A DNA stretch of 18,458 nucleotides from Leptotrichia sp. oral taxon 215 str. W9775 (GCF_000469505.1 NZ_KI272838.1:108517-126974); one strand, 5' to 3'; positions 1 to 7,302 are shown, counted from the first letter of the stretch. The notes: generated from the letters alone by a model not told the origin. Translations and numbers: made by a program.

Positions 1-58
1 TTACTCATATAAAACAGTCATTCATTAAGAAAAATTATAAACTCGCTTTAAAAAGCTC

Positions 59-111
59 AGACAATAATTTTTTCTACAATTCATTTCCTGTTTTATATTG
101 TAAAATTGTCT
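59..111. repeat. imperfect inverted repeat downstream of pepT
   Basis: The 7-base arms AGACAAT (59-65) and ATTGTCT (105-111) are perfectly inverted and extend inward with AT-only pairs. An inner ACAAT/ATTGT pair could nest in the loop. No coding frame is evident in 1-171, so this may be a distal terminator-like fold or chance in AT-rich DNA. Confidence 0.3.
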
Positions 112-150
112 AATAATTCATAACTATTATTTTTTTATTTTATATTATCA

Positions 151-169
151 CCTTGTAATTAGGACAAGG
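151..169 (-). terminator. hairpin just after pepT stop
   Basis: CCTTGT (151-156) and ACAAGG (164-169) form a perfect 6-bp stem with a 7-base loop, three bases beyond the pepT stop codon. The minus strand downstream is AU-rich but lacks a clean U-run, so this is a weak or unusual terminator. Confidence 0.45.
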
Positions 170-171
170 GG

Positions 172-1401
172 TTATCCTTTCTTCTCATTTAATTTTATTA
201 TTTCTATAATTGTATCTGTTGCCTGTACCATGCTTTCAAGTGCAACAAATTCATATTTCCCATGGAAATTTTCTCCACCTGCAAATATATTTGGTGTAGG
301 AAGTCCCATAAATGAAATTTTTGACCCGTCAGTACCACCACGAATAGCTTTTATAATAGGTTTAATTCCAAGATTTTCCATAGCTTCTTTTGCAATTTCC
401 ACTACATTCATGTGATTTTTTATAACTTCCCCCATGTTGTAATACTGATCCTTCAAGCTTACTTTTACTGTTCCTTCTCCATATTTTTCATTTATTTTTT
501 TTGCGACATCTTCTGCAAATTTTTTCTTTGCAAGGAATTTTTCCTTATCATGATCTCTTAAAATATATGACAGTTCAGCATCTTCAATAGTTGTTTTCAT
601 TCTTTCAAGCAGGTAGAATCCTTCATATCCTTCTGTTTTTTCAGGAACTTCATCTGCCGGGAATAATGAAGCCAGTTCAACTGCAATTGTATTTGCATTT
701 ACCATTTTACCTTTTGCAGTACCTGGATGTACACTTTTCCCCTTTATTGTAAAAATTGCTTCTGCCGCATTGAAACTTTCATATTCCAGTTCCCCTACAG
801 GCCCTCCGTCCATTGTGTAGGCAAAGTCTGCATTAAATTCTTTTACATTAAAATTATCTGCCCCTCTTCCTATTTCTTCATCAGGCCCAAAAGCTACCCT
901 TACATCTCCATGTTTAATTTCAGGATGATTTTTAAGATATTTTACAGCTTCTATAATTTCCACTATTCCTGATTTGTCATCTGCACCAAGAAGTGTAGTT
1001 CCGTCTGTAGTAATAAGTGTTTTTCCTACATAATTTTTCAAATTTGGAAATTCATCTACATGCATTGTTATTCCTAAATCCTTATTTAGCACTATGTCTT
1101 TCCCGTCATAGTTTTCAATTATCTGAGGATTTATATTTACAGCGTTGAAGTCTGCCGTATCCATATGGGCAATAAATCCTATTACAGGAACCTTTTTATC
1201 TGTATTTGATGGTAATGTACCATTTACAAAGCAAGCATCATTTATAAATACATTTTCAAGCCCTATTTCTTCCAGTTCAGCCTTCAGCATTTTTGCAAAT
1301 TCTACCTGTGTCTGCGTTGTCGGTATTGTTTCACTTTCATCATTTGATCTTGTTTCAATTTTTACATACTTCAAAAATCTTTCTTTTAATGTATCATACA
1401 T
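172..1401 (-). CDS. pepT: peptidase T (tripeptide aminopeptidase)
   Basis: Cytoplasmic dizinc M20-family metallopeptidase that removes the N-terminal residue from tripeptides, feeding amino-acid use from imported peptides. The 409 residues match the family length. The expected metal and catalytic residues are visible: H79 and D81 in the HMDTAD motif, D141 in LGADDKSG, E175/E176 in PDEEIGRG, D198 in TMDGG and H380 in ENFHGKYEF, which closely parallels E. coli PepT spacing. A lid/dimerisation domain (about residues 205-320) interrupts the catalytic domain, as usual. The ATG follows an AGGAA-type ribosome binding site. The gene lies 23 nt downstream of the GNAT gene on the same strand, so the two are probably co-transcribed. 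Confidence 0.97.
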   Translation of the reverse strand: MYDTLKERFLKYVKIETRSNDESETIPTTQTQVEFAKMLKAELEEIGLENVFINDACFVNGTLPSNTDKKVPVIGFIAHMDTADFNAVNINPQIIENYDGKDIVLNKDLGITMHVDEFPNLKNYVGKTLITTDGTTLLGADDKSGIVEIIEAVKYLKNHPEIKHGDVRVAFGPDEEIGRGADNFNVKEFNADFAYTMDGGPVGELEYESFNAAEAIFTIKGKSVHPGTAKGKMVNANTIAVELASLFPADEVPEKTEGYEGFYLLERMKTTIEDAELSYILRDHDKEKFLAKKKFAEDVAKKINEKYGEGTVKVSLKDQYYNMGEVIKNHMNVVEIAKEAMENLGIKPIIKAIRGGTDGSKISFMGLPTPNIFAGGENFHGKYEFVALESMVQATDTIIEIIKLNEKKG

Positions 1402-1424
1402 TTCAATTTCCTGCCTTTCTTTAT

Positions 1425-1913
1425 TTAAAGATTAATTTTATATACACAATGTCCATTATTGGTTTCTATTAGTTTTCCGCCGTTATCCTTTATAACCTTC
1501 TGCGAGGGTATATTACTTTCATTGCAAGTAATTATTATATACTTATGATTTCTAAACAATGCAAGGGCATTTTTTAATATCTTTTTTCCATATCCCTTAT
1601 TTCTATAGTCTTTTCCAACAAAATATCCTATATTTCCACCTATTTTTTTCAAATTTTCATTTAAAGTCTCTCTAATTTTAACTATTCCTATTATTTTTTC
1701 ATTTATTTCTACCCAGTAAACTTTTTGTGGAACTCTTCCAGAATCTGGATTTTCACTATCTTTAATAAATTTATTCAAGAGTTTTTCAAATTCTTTCATA
1801 TTCTTGGGAATTTTCATCTGAAACCCATTGATATTTTCACTTTCAAGACTTTGTAAAAAAAATAGCTCTCTTTCTCCGTCTTTTAGGGAAGTTTGCCTAA
1901 AACTTATTTCCAT
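1425..1913 (-). CDS. GNAT-family N-acetyltransferase
   Basis: A 162-residue protein with the GNAT fold: an N-terminal substrate-side region, a central strand ending YWVEINEKIIGIVKIRE, and the acetyl-CoA pyrophosphate loop RNKGYGKK at about residues 108-115 (the R-x-x-G-x-G pattern). The following GNHKYIII/CNESNIPS-like stretch and the NGGKL segment are typical of the RimJ/RimL-like branch. The substrate cannot be read from sequence. Start: ATG preceded by AAAGGA nine bases upstream. It probably heads a two-gene transcript with pepT. A palindrome overlapping a TATAAT box lies just upstream (1936-1955). Confidence 0.88.
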   Translation of the reverse strand: MEISFRQTSLKDGERELFFLQSLESENINGFQMKIPKNMKEFEKLLNKFIKDSENPDSGRVPQKVYWVEINEKIIGIVKIRETLNENLKKIGGNIGYFVGKDYRNKGYGKKILKNALALFRNHKYIIITCNESNIPSQKVIKDNGGKLIETNNGHCVYKINL

Positions 1914-1935
1914 AATAATTTTTCCTTTCTACTTT

Positions 1936-1955
1936 TAGTATACCCTATTATACTA
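1936..1955 (-). promoter_or_regulatory. palindrome over the -10 box of the GNAT-pepT operon
   Basis: TAGTATA (1936-1942) and TATACTA (1949-1955) are perfect 7-bp inverted arms separated by six bases. On the minus strand the right arm and spacer form TATAAT (1952-1947), placed 33 bases before the GNAT start codon. No good -35 box is visible. A repressor could bind here, or it may simply be an AT-rich core promoter. Confidence 0.45.
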
Positions 1956-1987
1956 ATTATTTCAAATTTTATATTTATAACTAAAAT

Positions 1988-2217
1988 GGCTCTTTGTCAA
2001 GAGTGGGGGGTGGAAAAAGTTCGATAACCTTAAGAGATTCTAAAGAGTATAGAGGAATGGATGAATAATTATCCGCGAAAACTTTTTAATGGAAAAAGCT
2101 CAAAAGAAATGTATGATATTGAACTGAAACAGTACATTTCATAATATTTCATAAAAAAGTGACATTTACTATTGCAATTTACCTTAAGTGTCTAACCGAA
2201 AAATAACTCTTGACTTT
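1988..2217. mobile_element. decayed insertion-sequence remnant
   Basis: About 230 bp is bounded by the inverted 9-mers GTCAAGAGT (1996-2004) and ACTCTTGAC (2206-2214). It contains the last codons of an IS30-type transposase (2034-2144) and nothing else coding, so most of the element is deleted. The left part (from GGCTCT at 1988) resembles ends of ISL3-type elements, so the remnant could be a composite of two elements. No target-site duplication is obvious. Confidence 0.7.
2034..2144 (+). pseudogene. IS30-family transposase, C-terminal fragment
   Basis: An open frame without a start codon, following an in-frame stop at 2031-2033, encodes 36 residues. The segment EEWMNNYPRKLFNGKSSKEM matches the extreme C-terminus of IS30-family DDE transposases, where an 'N-N-x-P-R-K' motif is followed by a K-S/T-P/S 'KE' segment just before the stop. 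The DDE core and the N-terminal helix-turn-helix are absent, so it cannot be functional. The flanks fit the residual inverted repeats of the same element. Confidence 0.72.
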
Positions 2218-2238
2218 ATAATACACATCTTGTACAAT
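2210..2238 (+). promoter_or_regulatory. outward promoter at the IS right end, driving the toxin-antitoxin genes
   Basis: TTGACT (2210-2215), a 17-base spacer and TACAAT (2233-2238) make a near-consensus sigma-70 promoter on the plus strand. The -35 box lies within the terminal ACTCTTGAC repeat of the IS remnant, while the -10 lies outside it. Predicted transcription begins near 2245, giving a leader of about 180 nt that includes the 34-bp repeats before the antitoxin gene. Confidence 0.65.
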
Positions 2239-2319
2239 GTGTGTAAGATATTTTTTCTGTGTTGTTTTTCAATTGAGGAGACTGAAAAATTAATGTGAAT
2301 TTATTTATAAACAAAAAAA

Positions 2320-2421
2320 GAAAATATAATAAACACGAGAATATAATGATGAAGAAAATATAATAAATACGAGAATATAATGATGAAGAAAATATAATGA
2401 ATACGAGAATATAATGATGGA
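2320..2421. repeat. three 34-bp direct tandem repeats in the antitoxin leader
   Basis: Units begin at 2320, 2354 and 2388 and are almost identical; differences are C/T at the 'aaayacgag' position, A/G in 'taataaa/taatgaa', and the final GAA becoming GGA in copy 3. Each unit holds two TATAAT strings and no dyad symmetry. The altered end of copy 3 creates the GGAG ribosome binding site of the antitoxin gene. There are no spacers, so this is not a CRISPR array. Confidence 0.95.
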
Positions 2422-2426
2422 GATGA

Positions 2427-2732
2427 ATGACAGAGATGAATAATGAAATGATAAACAAAAACAACAATTTAAGAAAAAATATCTCAATAAATTCGGATGA
2501 CTTTTATGTTCTAAGCAGTTTTGCAAAAAAAGTCGGTATTAGTTTTTCAGAGCTAGTTAGGAAAGCAGCATTGAAATATGTTGAGGAACAGGAAAAATTG
2601 GACTTATCTGATTTTTTACGTGCTAATTATCCCTTTGCTTCAGATGAAGAGGAAACTGAACTTACTGAAATTTTGAAAACTCTTGATCTGGAAGATACGG
2701 GAAAGGAGTTAAGCCTTGAAGACATCATATAG
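2427..2732 (+). CDS. RelB/ribbon-helix-helix type antitoxin
   Basis: A 101-residue acidic protein, predicted to bind and neutralise the toxin encoded directly downstream and to repress the shared promoter. Residues about 15-50 (strand RKNISINSDDF, then two helices with VGISFSELVRKAALKY) look like a ribbon-helix-helix DNA-binding domain. The C-terminal half is acidic and ends in DTGKELSLEDII, a tail typical of RelB-type toxin-wrapping regions. The ATG at 2427 is chosen because GGAG lies four bases upstream; ATGs at 2436 or 2448 are alternatives and would only shorten the low-complexity Asn-rich N-terminus. It overlaps the toxin gene by 17 bases, so the genes are translationally linked. Confidence 0.82.
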   Translation: MTEMNNEMINKNNNLRKNISINSDDFYVLSSFAKKVGISFSELVRKAALKYVEEQEKLDLSDFLRANYPFASDEEETELTEILKTLDLEDTGKELSLEDII

Positions 2733-2991
2733 AGTTACTTATACAACTGATGTTCAAAAGTTTATAAAAAAGAATAAAGATATAGGCTTAAAATTTTTTA
2801 AAGCCTTTACAGAACTTGCTGAAAATTCTAATTTGAGAGCTTCAACTTTTGATATTGTAGCTATGCAAGGATACAGGAATGTATACAGACTTAGGATAGG
2901 ACAATACAGAGCCATTTTTTCGGTAGAAAAAGAAATTAAAGTTCTAAAAGTTATGAAAATAGACAGTAGAGGCGATGTTTATAAAAAATAG
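2716..2991 (+). CDS. RelE/ParE-superfamily toxin
   Basis: A 91-residue basic protein with the RelE fold pattern: VTYTTDVQKFIKK at the N-terminus, a helical middle, then strands VYRLRIGQYRAIFSV and VLKVMKIDSRGDVYKK. The YRLR-x4-YRAIF and C-terminal IDSRGDVYK motifs are characteristic of RelE-type ribosome-dependent mRNA endoribonucleases; ParE-type gyrase toxins share much of the fold, so the target remains an inference. The start is TTG: AAGGAG lies seven bases upstream and no ATG fits before the conserved first strand. The weak start, inside the antitoxin gene, would keep toxin output below antitoxin. Both genes end at a strong terminator. Confidence 0.87.
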   Translation: MKTSYRVTYTTDVQKFIKKNKDIGLKFFKAFTELAENSNLRASTFDIVAMQGYRNVYRLRIGQYRAIFSVEKEIKVLKVMKIDSRGDVYKK

Positions 2992-3015
2992 AGGTTATAA
3001 AACCTCTATTTTTTG
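2984..3015 (+). terminator. Rho-independent terminator of the toxin-antitoxin operon
   Basis: A 13-bp stem (2984-2996 with 3001-3013) closes a 4-base loop and runs into a T-run on the plus strand. The toxin stop codon TAG lies inside the left arm. The A-rich left arm means it may also work for the opposite strand. Confidence 0.9.
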
Positions 3016-3051
3016 TGTACTTTACTTTCATAGAATAAAAGTAAATAATAA

Positions 3052-3090
3052 AGGCACCGTTAGTAAACACTATTGGATACACTAGTGCCT
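3052..3090. repeat. hairpin-forming inverted repeat
   Basis: AGGCAC (3052-3057) pairs with GTGCCT (3085-3090), and TAGT (3061-3064) with ACTA (3081-3084), leaving a 3-base bulge. On the minus strand the stem is followed by an AU-rich tail, so it could terminate transcription of the orphan frame at 3060-3176. Confidence 0.5.
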
Positions 3091-3176
3091 AAAATAGTTT
3101 TTAACCCATTATTTACAATACTTTGAGTTGATTCTGAAAAGTTGTTTCCTCTCTTCTTAGTATCAATACTAAAATA
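3060..3176 (-). pseudogene. orphan open-frame tail without start codon
   Basis: A 38-codon open frame plus stop runs on the minus strand between an in-frame TAA at 3177-3179 and a TAA at 3060-3062. It has no ATG, GTG or TTG start and no ribosome binding site. Composition (KKRGNNFSEST..., ending GTSVSNSVY) looks protein-like, but I do not recognise a family. It may be the surviving C-terminus of a deleted gene or chance. Together with the hairpin and terminators it accounts for most of the gap 2992-3208. Confidence 0.22.
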
Positions 3177-3181
3177 TTAAT

Positions 3182-3210
3182 AAAAAGAGCAGTACAAAAC
3201 TACTCTTTTT
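3182..3210 (-). terminator. terminator of the DUF4153 gene
   Basis: AAAAAGAGCAGTA (from 3182) and TACTCTTTTT (to 3210) form an 11-bp A/T-flanked stem, with one G-U pair on the minus strand and a short loop. The A-run/T-run flanks suit bidirectional termination. The stop codon of the minus-strand gene touches the first arm. Confidence 0.75.
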
Positions 3211-5080
3211 ATTTCTTCACACTGTAATAGAAACTATAATAATATTTTGATACTCTCGGTGCCTTATGTTCTTCTCCTGTAACTGAAATTTCTATTACCT
3301 TCACTTTATATTTTACTTTTTCATTTTCTCCTGTGAACTCCAGGATATTTTCAGGTACTACAGAGTCTTTTATTTCATCTTTACGTTTATTAGTTCTTTG
3401 CTGTATTTCAGGATTTTTAATAATTTTGTCAACAATTTCCGGCATATTGACTTTAATAAGTTCTTTATTATCTTCAATTTTTCCATCATAGACAGCAATT
3501 CCTTCCTGTGAAAGTTTTACAGGGTACTTTCCAAAAAATTCTTTTACATTGTTATTATCTGTAAAATAGCTTTCCAGATTAGTAATTGCATAATCATATT
3601 CCTTCACTTCTTCTATACCGTTATACACATTAGTTAAAACATTTTCATTTATTCCGAATGTTACAAAATAGCTGTCTCCTATTGATACAAAATCAGAATA
3701 TTGATACCATGCACTGTCTATTCCAAGGCTTTTCTCAAACTCTTCCCTGTCTTTATAAGGTTTTCCATCTGCTTTTCCAAAAGGCTTAAGATTTTCTATA
3801 TCTTTTCTTCTATCATTAATTCCTAAAATATAGTTTAGCACATCTGTAACCTCATACTTCTTTTCTTTGGCCAATTCAGGTTTTTTTACAAGTTTTCCAT
3901 CCTTTAGAAGACCGTGTTTAACAAGTATTTTTTCAAACCTTTTATTTTGACTCATAAGAGTGATTTTTCTGTTGTTTACAGGAGTGAAAACACTAATATA
4001 CACAACTGTAATAAGGGAAATCAGTATAACACTCAGCCTTGCCTTGAAAATACTGCTTACCATACAGAATATAAGCCACATTGCCAATAAAACTACAAAA
4101 TATCTTGAAGGTGTCACTCCATACTGGGAAATTCTTTTTGATATTGAAACTATTGAAAGTACCAGTAGTGGAAGCGAAGCAAAAGGAAAATACTTTTTAA
4201 ATACTCTTGCCACCGAATCTTTTTTCGCCATAGGAGTTACCATTATCATTATAAACAGGCTGAAAATTGTATACCATAGAATCAGATGGGATACAAGTCC
4301 CTGTGGCCAGCTTCTAGTTATAAGCATTTTACCAAAATATACATATAAAATACCTGTATATGTTGTTATTAAAGGTATTACAATAAAATATATCAGAAAT
4401 TTGAAAATTTTATGAATTTCATAGTTTTCTAAACTTTCATCAACTTTTTTAAGTTTTGAAAGAAAAAATATTACCGAAAATACAAATACTACAAATAACC
4501 ATGTTTCAATGTATATGTTGCTATCCAATTTTATTAGTGAAAGTCCGTCAATTGTAGCAAATACGGCAATAAGTCCTAAGAATAAAACTACTGAAAATAA
4601 TATAGTGACTGTTTTATCAACAATGACACTCTGAAAATATTTTTCTTCCTCATCTTTTTTTCCTATAACCGGTACAAGCAGGAAACAAAGGAAAAATATT
4701 ATCCCTGTTGCCATCAATTGCTCCAGACTATCTAAAGTAGAACTGTTATTTTTACCGGATAAATAATAAAATCTGTAAAAAATTATAAAAACAAGTGTAA
4801 TCAGTGCATTTACAAATCTTATTACCCATTTATTTTTTCCTGAAAAATATTTTTCCCTTGCCAGTTCCAATGCCAAAGTTAAAGGAATACTCATTCCTAG
4901 CAAAGTTACCATTTTATGCAGTTCATTTAGCAGATTTTCATTTTTTAACTCAGGATTTTCTACAAGATAAACTGAAAGTATAAAAACCACTACACTACAA
5001 AAAACTGTCAATGGAAACCTTTCAATTGCTTTTTTCATATCAGGTAAAAAACTTTTTATTTTTTCTTTTATTTTAGACAT
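3209..5080 (-). CDS. DUF4153 domain membrane protein
   Basis: A 623-residue integral membrane protein. After a basic amphipathic start it has roughly eleven hydrophobic segments: about residues 23-41, 55-70, 82-105, 120-138, 155-175, 185-207, 222-248, 260-282, 295-311 and two more before 370. A soluble C-terminal part of about 250 residues follows. The RFPLTVFCSVV opening and the C-terminal NKRFEKILVKHGLLKDGK / LNYILG / GxAYQYSD-like stretch fit DUF4153, a family of unknown biochemical role that is often found in firmicutes and fusobacteria. GGGAG lies eight bases before the ATG. It stands alone, with a terminator after it and about 170 bases of promoter DNA (5081-5249) before the preceding gene. 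Confidence 0.85.
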   Translation of the reverse strand: MSKIKEKIKSFLPDMKKAIERFPLTVFCSVVVFILSVYLVENPELKNENLLNELHKMVTLLGMSIPLTLALELAREKYFSGKNKWVIRFVNALITLVFIIFYRFYYLSGKNNSSTLDSLEQLMATGIIFFLCFLLVPVIGKKDEEEKYFQSVIVDKTVTILFSVVLFLGLIAVFATIDGLSLIKLDSNIYIETWLFVVFVFSVIFFLSKLKKVDESLENYEIHKIFKFLIYFIVIPLITTYTGILYVYFGKMLITRSWPQGLVSHLILWYTIFSLFIMIMVTPMAKKDSVARVFKKYFPFASLPLLVLSIVSISKRISQYGVTPSRYFVVLLAMWLIFCMVSSIFKARLSVILISLITVVYISVFTPVNNRKITLMSQNKRFEKILVKHGLLKDGKLVKKPELAKEKKYEVTDVLNYILGINDRRKDIENLKPFGKADGKPYKDREEFEKSLGIDSAWYQYSDFVSIGDSYFVTFGINENVLTNVYNGIEEVKEYDYAITNLESYFTDNNNVKEFFGKYPVKLSQEGIAVYDGKIEDNKELIKVNMPEIVDKIIKNPEIQQRTNKRKDEIKDSVVPENILEFTGENEKVKYKVKVIEISVTGEEHKAPRVSKYYYSFYYSVKK

Positions 5081-5249
5081 AGAAATTTCTCCCTTCTATT
5101 TATTTTTTCTATTTTACTACTTTAAGCTTAAAGAAAAATGAAAATTTCAAAATTTTTTATAATATAAATAAAAAGGAGAAATTATACTAAAATATACCTT
5201 CAGACTTTTCAGTATTTATTTTCTGTATCCTTCATTTTATAAACAGCAT

Positions 5250-7115
5250 CTATTTTTTCAGTTTTTTTATTTCTATTTCCAGTTTATCAAGCAGAAGGTC
5301 AAATTGTTTTGCAACTTCTTCTATTGCAGTTTTTTTAGATAAATCGACACCTGCTTTTTTAAGCTGGCTCATTGGGAAGTCGCTTCCTCCTGAAGAAAGA
5401 AGTCCTATATACTTTTTCAATGCCGCATTTCTTTTCTTTTCATCCTTTTCTTTGATTATCTTATCGTAAAGTATTGCCGATGATGCAAAACAAGTTGCAT
5501 ACTGGTATACATAGAAAGGAGAGTTAAAGAAGTGTGGAACTCTTGCCCACAATACATATAGAAGCTCTTCCTTCTCGACATTTTTTCCATAATATTCATC
5601 AAATAATTTTTCTATAATTCCTGTTAAAACTTCAGCAGTTACAGGCTCACCTTTTTCCACCAGTTCGTGTGCCTGATATTCATAGTCTGCAAGAAGTGCC
5701 TGAAAATAGAATGTTCCTGTTATATTTCCTATTTCCTGTTCAAGCAGTGCTATTTTTTCAACAGGATCTTCAGTATTTTCAAGCATATAGTCAAGCAGAA
5801 GCTTTTCATTAAATGTTGAAGCTACTTCAGCCACAAATATTGTATAGTCAGAAGTTGAAAATGGCTGATTTTCATCAGAATAAAGTGTATGCAAAGTATG
5901 ACCAAGTTCATGTGCCAAAGTAAACACGCTATCCAATGTTTTATTATAATTTAAAAGCATGTAAGGGTGTACACCGTAAACTCCAGCTGAATATGCTCCG
6001 CTTCTTTTACCTTTTGCTTCAAAAACATCAAGCCAGCCTTCACTTATCGCCTTTTTCATTTTTTCCGTATATTCTTCTCCAAGAGGAGCTACTGATTTTA
6101 ACACCATTTCTTTAGCATCATCATATTCATAGTCCTTGTCAAATTCAACAAGATTTATCGAACCGTCATAGTTATGATATTTTTTCAGACCTAATATTTT
6201 TTTTCTTAACTTCAAGTATCTTTTTAAAGGTTCTGTATTTTTTTTCGCTGTATTTATAAGATTTAAATAAACCTTTTCAGGAATATTGTTTCCTTCCAGA
6301 AATCTTGATAAAAAAGTTTCATAATTATGGGATTTCATTGATGCTATATCCCTCTGTAAAAGTGAATTATATACTGCCGCAATTGTATTTTCTCTTTTCT
6401 TATATAATCCGTAATAATTTTCAAACATCAATTTTCTGTCTTCCTGATTTCTATTTTTAGTCAGTATTTTCGAATAATTTGCAGGCGTCACTTCAACTTC
6501 TTCACCTGTACTTAATTTTACTGTTGGCCATTCCACATCAGTTACAGTTATTTCAGAATATATTGTTCTTGGTGCCGACATATATGAACTGTAAAATGAA
6601 AGCAGTTTACTTTCGTTTTCCTTCAATACATGTTCCTGAAGCCTGAATAGGTTTTCTAATCCAAATCTGTAGTCTGAAAATTCCTTTTTAACTATCCATT
6701 TTTCTATTTTTTCCCTATTATTTATAAGTTCAGAATTTATCCATGACAGTTCTGTATTTATTTTTGCAAACAGGAACTCTACCTTCTGCAGGTTTTCCAC
6801 AGCATCCTTATCAAGTGAATTTAAATCCCTTGCCAATTGTGGATAACGATACAATTTGTAAGAAATTTTATCCATTTCTTCCTGTTTCTTAAAAAATTCA
6901 AGTAAAGCTTTTTCCTCCCCAAGTTTTCCTTTGTATGAAACCAGTTCTTCAGCCTGTTTTTCAACTTTCCTGTAGTCTTTTCCCCATTCTTTGTAATCTT
7001 TATAAATATCACTTAAGTTCCATTTATATTCTTTACCTGTTTCCTGTTCTTTTTTCTTAGTTACCTTTGCTGTTTCCTTTTCCTTCACTGTTTTTTTACA
7101 TGTACTTTTTTTCAT
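5250..7115 (-). CDS. pepF: oligoendopeptidase F (M3 zinc peptidase)
   Basis: Cytoplasmic zinc endopeptidase of family M3B that cleaves short oligopeptides. The zinc motif HELGH (H402, E403, H406) and the downstream ligand E430 in IFVAEVASTF are intact. The YGVHPYMLLNYN, YQFA/YVYQYATCFASS and GLLSSGGSDFPM segments are characteristic. The 621 residues match the family. The N-terminus carries an extra Lys/Glu/Thr-rich tail (about 28 residues) ahead of the usual W-x-L-SDIY start. I place the start at the ATG at 7115, which has AAGGG six bases upstream. The TTG at 7133 would place the ribosome binding site inside the gene. The stop codon of the small membrane protein gene upstream is one base away, so the two are probably translationally coupled. 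Confidence 0.96.
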   Translation of the reverse strand: MKKSTCKKTVKEKETAKVTKKKEQETGKEYKWNLSDIYKDYKEWGKDYRKVEKQAEELVSYKGKLGEEKALLEFFKKQEEMDKISYKLYRYPQLARDLNSLDKDAVENLQKVEFLFAKINTELSWINSELINNREKIEKWIVKKEFSDYRFGLENLFRLQEHVLKENESKLLSFYSSYMSAPRTIYSEITVTDVEWPTVKLSTGEEVEVTPANYSKILTKNRNQEDRKLMFENYYGLYKKRENTIAAVYNSLLQRDIASMKSHNYETFLSRFLEGNNIPEKVYLNLINTAKKNTEPLKRYLKLRKKILGLKKYHNYDGSINLVEFDKDYEYDDAKEMVLKSVAPLGEEYTEKMKKAISEGWLDVFEAKGKRSGAYSAGVYGVHPYMLLNYNKTLDSVFTLAHELGHTLHTLYSDENQPFSTSDYTIFVAEVASTFNEKLLLDYMLENTEDPVEKIALLEQEIGNITGTFYFQALLADYEYQAHELVEKGEPVTAEVLTGIIEKLFDEYYGKNVEKEELLYVLWARVPHFFNSPFYVYQYATCFASSAILYDKIIKEKDEKKRNAALKKYIGLLSSGGSDFPMSQLKKAGVDLSKKTAIEEVAKQFDLLLDKLEIEIKKLKK

Positions 7116-7116
7116 A

Positions 7117-7302
7117 TTATTCCCTTCCTCCAAACTTCATATACAAAAATATTACCAATGCAATCGGTATGATATATACAACCACTGATAAAAAAGCATC
7201 AAGCGCAACTTTTAGAAAAGCTATTATAATAACAATTATCAGTGCATAAATTAAACTCTGTATTAGCATCTGCATATTGTTTTTTGGCGTTACATCTCTC
7301 AT
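7117..7302 (-). CDS. small hydrophobic membrane protein
   Basis: A 61-residue protein with two hydrophobic stretches (about residues 12-30, LIQSLIYALIIVIIIAFLKV, and 36-55, FLSVVVYIIPIALVIFLYMK) joined by a short ALDA linker and closed by a charged FGGRE tail. It is probably a two-helix hairpin in the membrane. GGGAGG lies nine bases before the ATG, and the gene abuts pepF with a one-base gap, so it is very likely real and co-expressed with the peptidase. I do not recognise a family. Confidence 0.75.
   Translation of the reverse strand: MRDVTPKNNMQMLIQSLIYALIIVIIIAFLKVALDAFLSVVVYIIPIALVIFLYMKFGGRE

Noticed and set aside
2320..2421. CRISPR array
   Set aside because: The repeats are contiguous with no unique spacers, and there are no cas genes.
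2216..2526. Hydrophobic minus-strand frames of 73-83 residues
   Set aside because: Their repetitive Ile/Phe/Tyr sequence is only the antisense translation of the 34-bp repeats and the antitoxin start.
7116..7133. TTG start for pepF at 7133
   Set aside because: It would place the ribosome binding site inside the gene and overlap the upstream gene; the ATG at 7115 has correct spacing.
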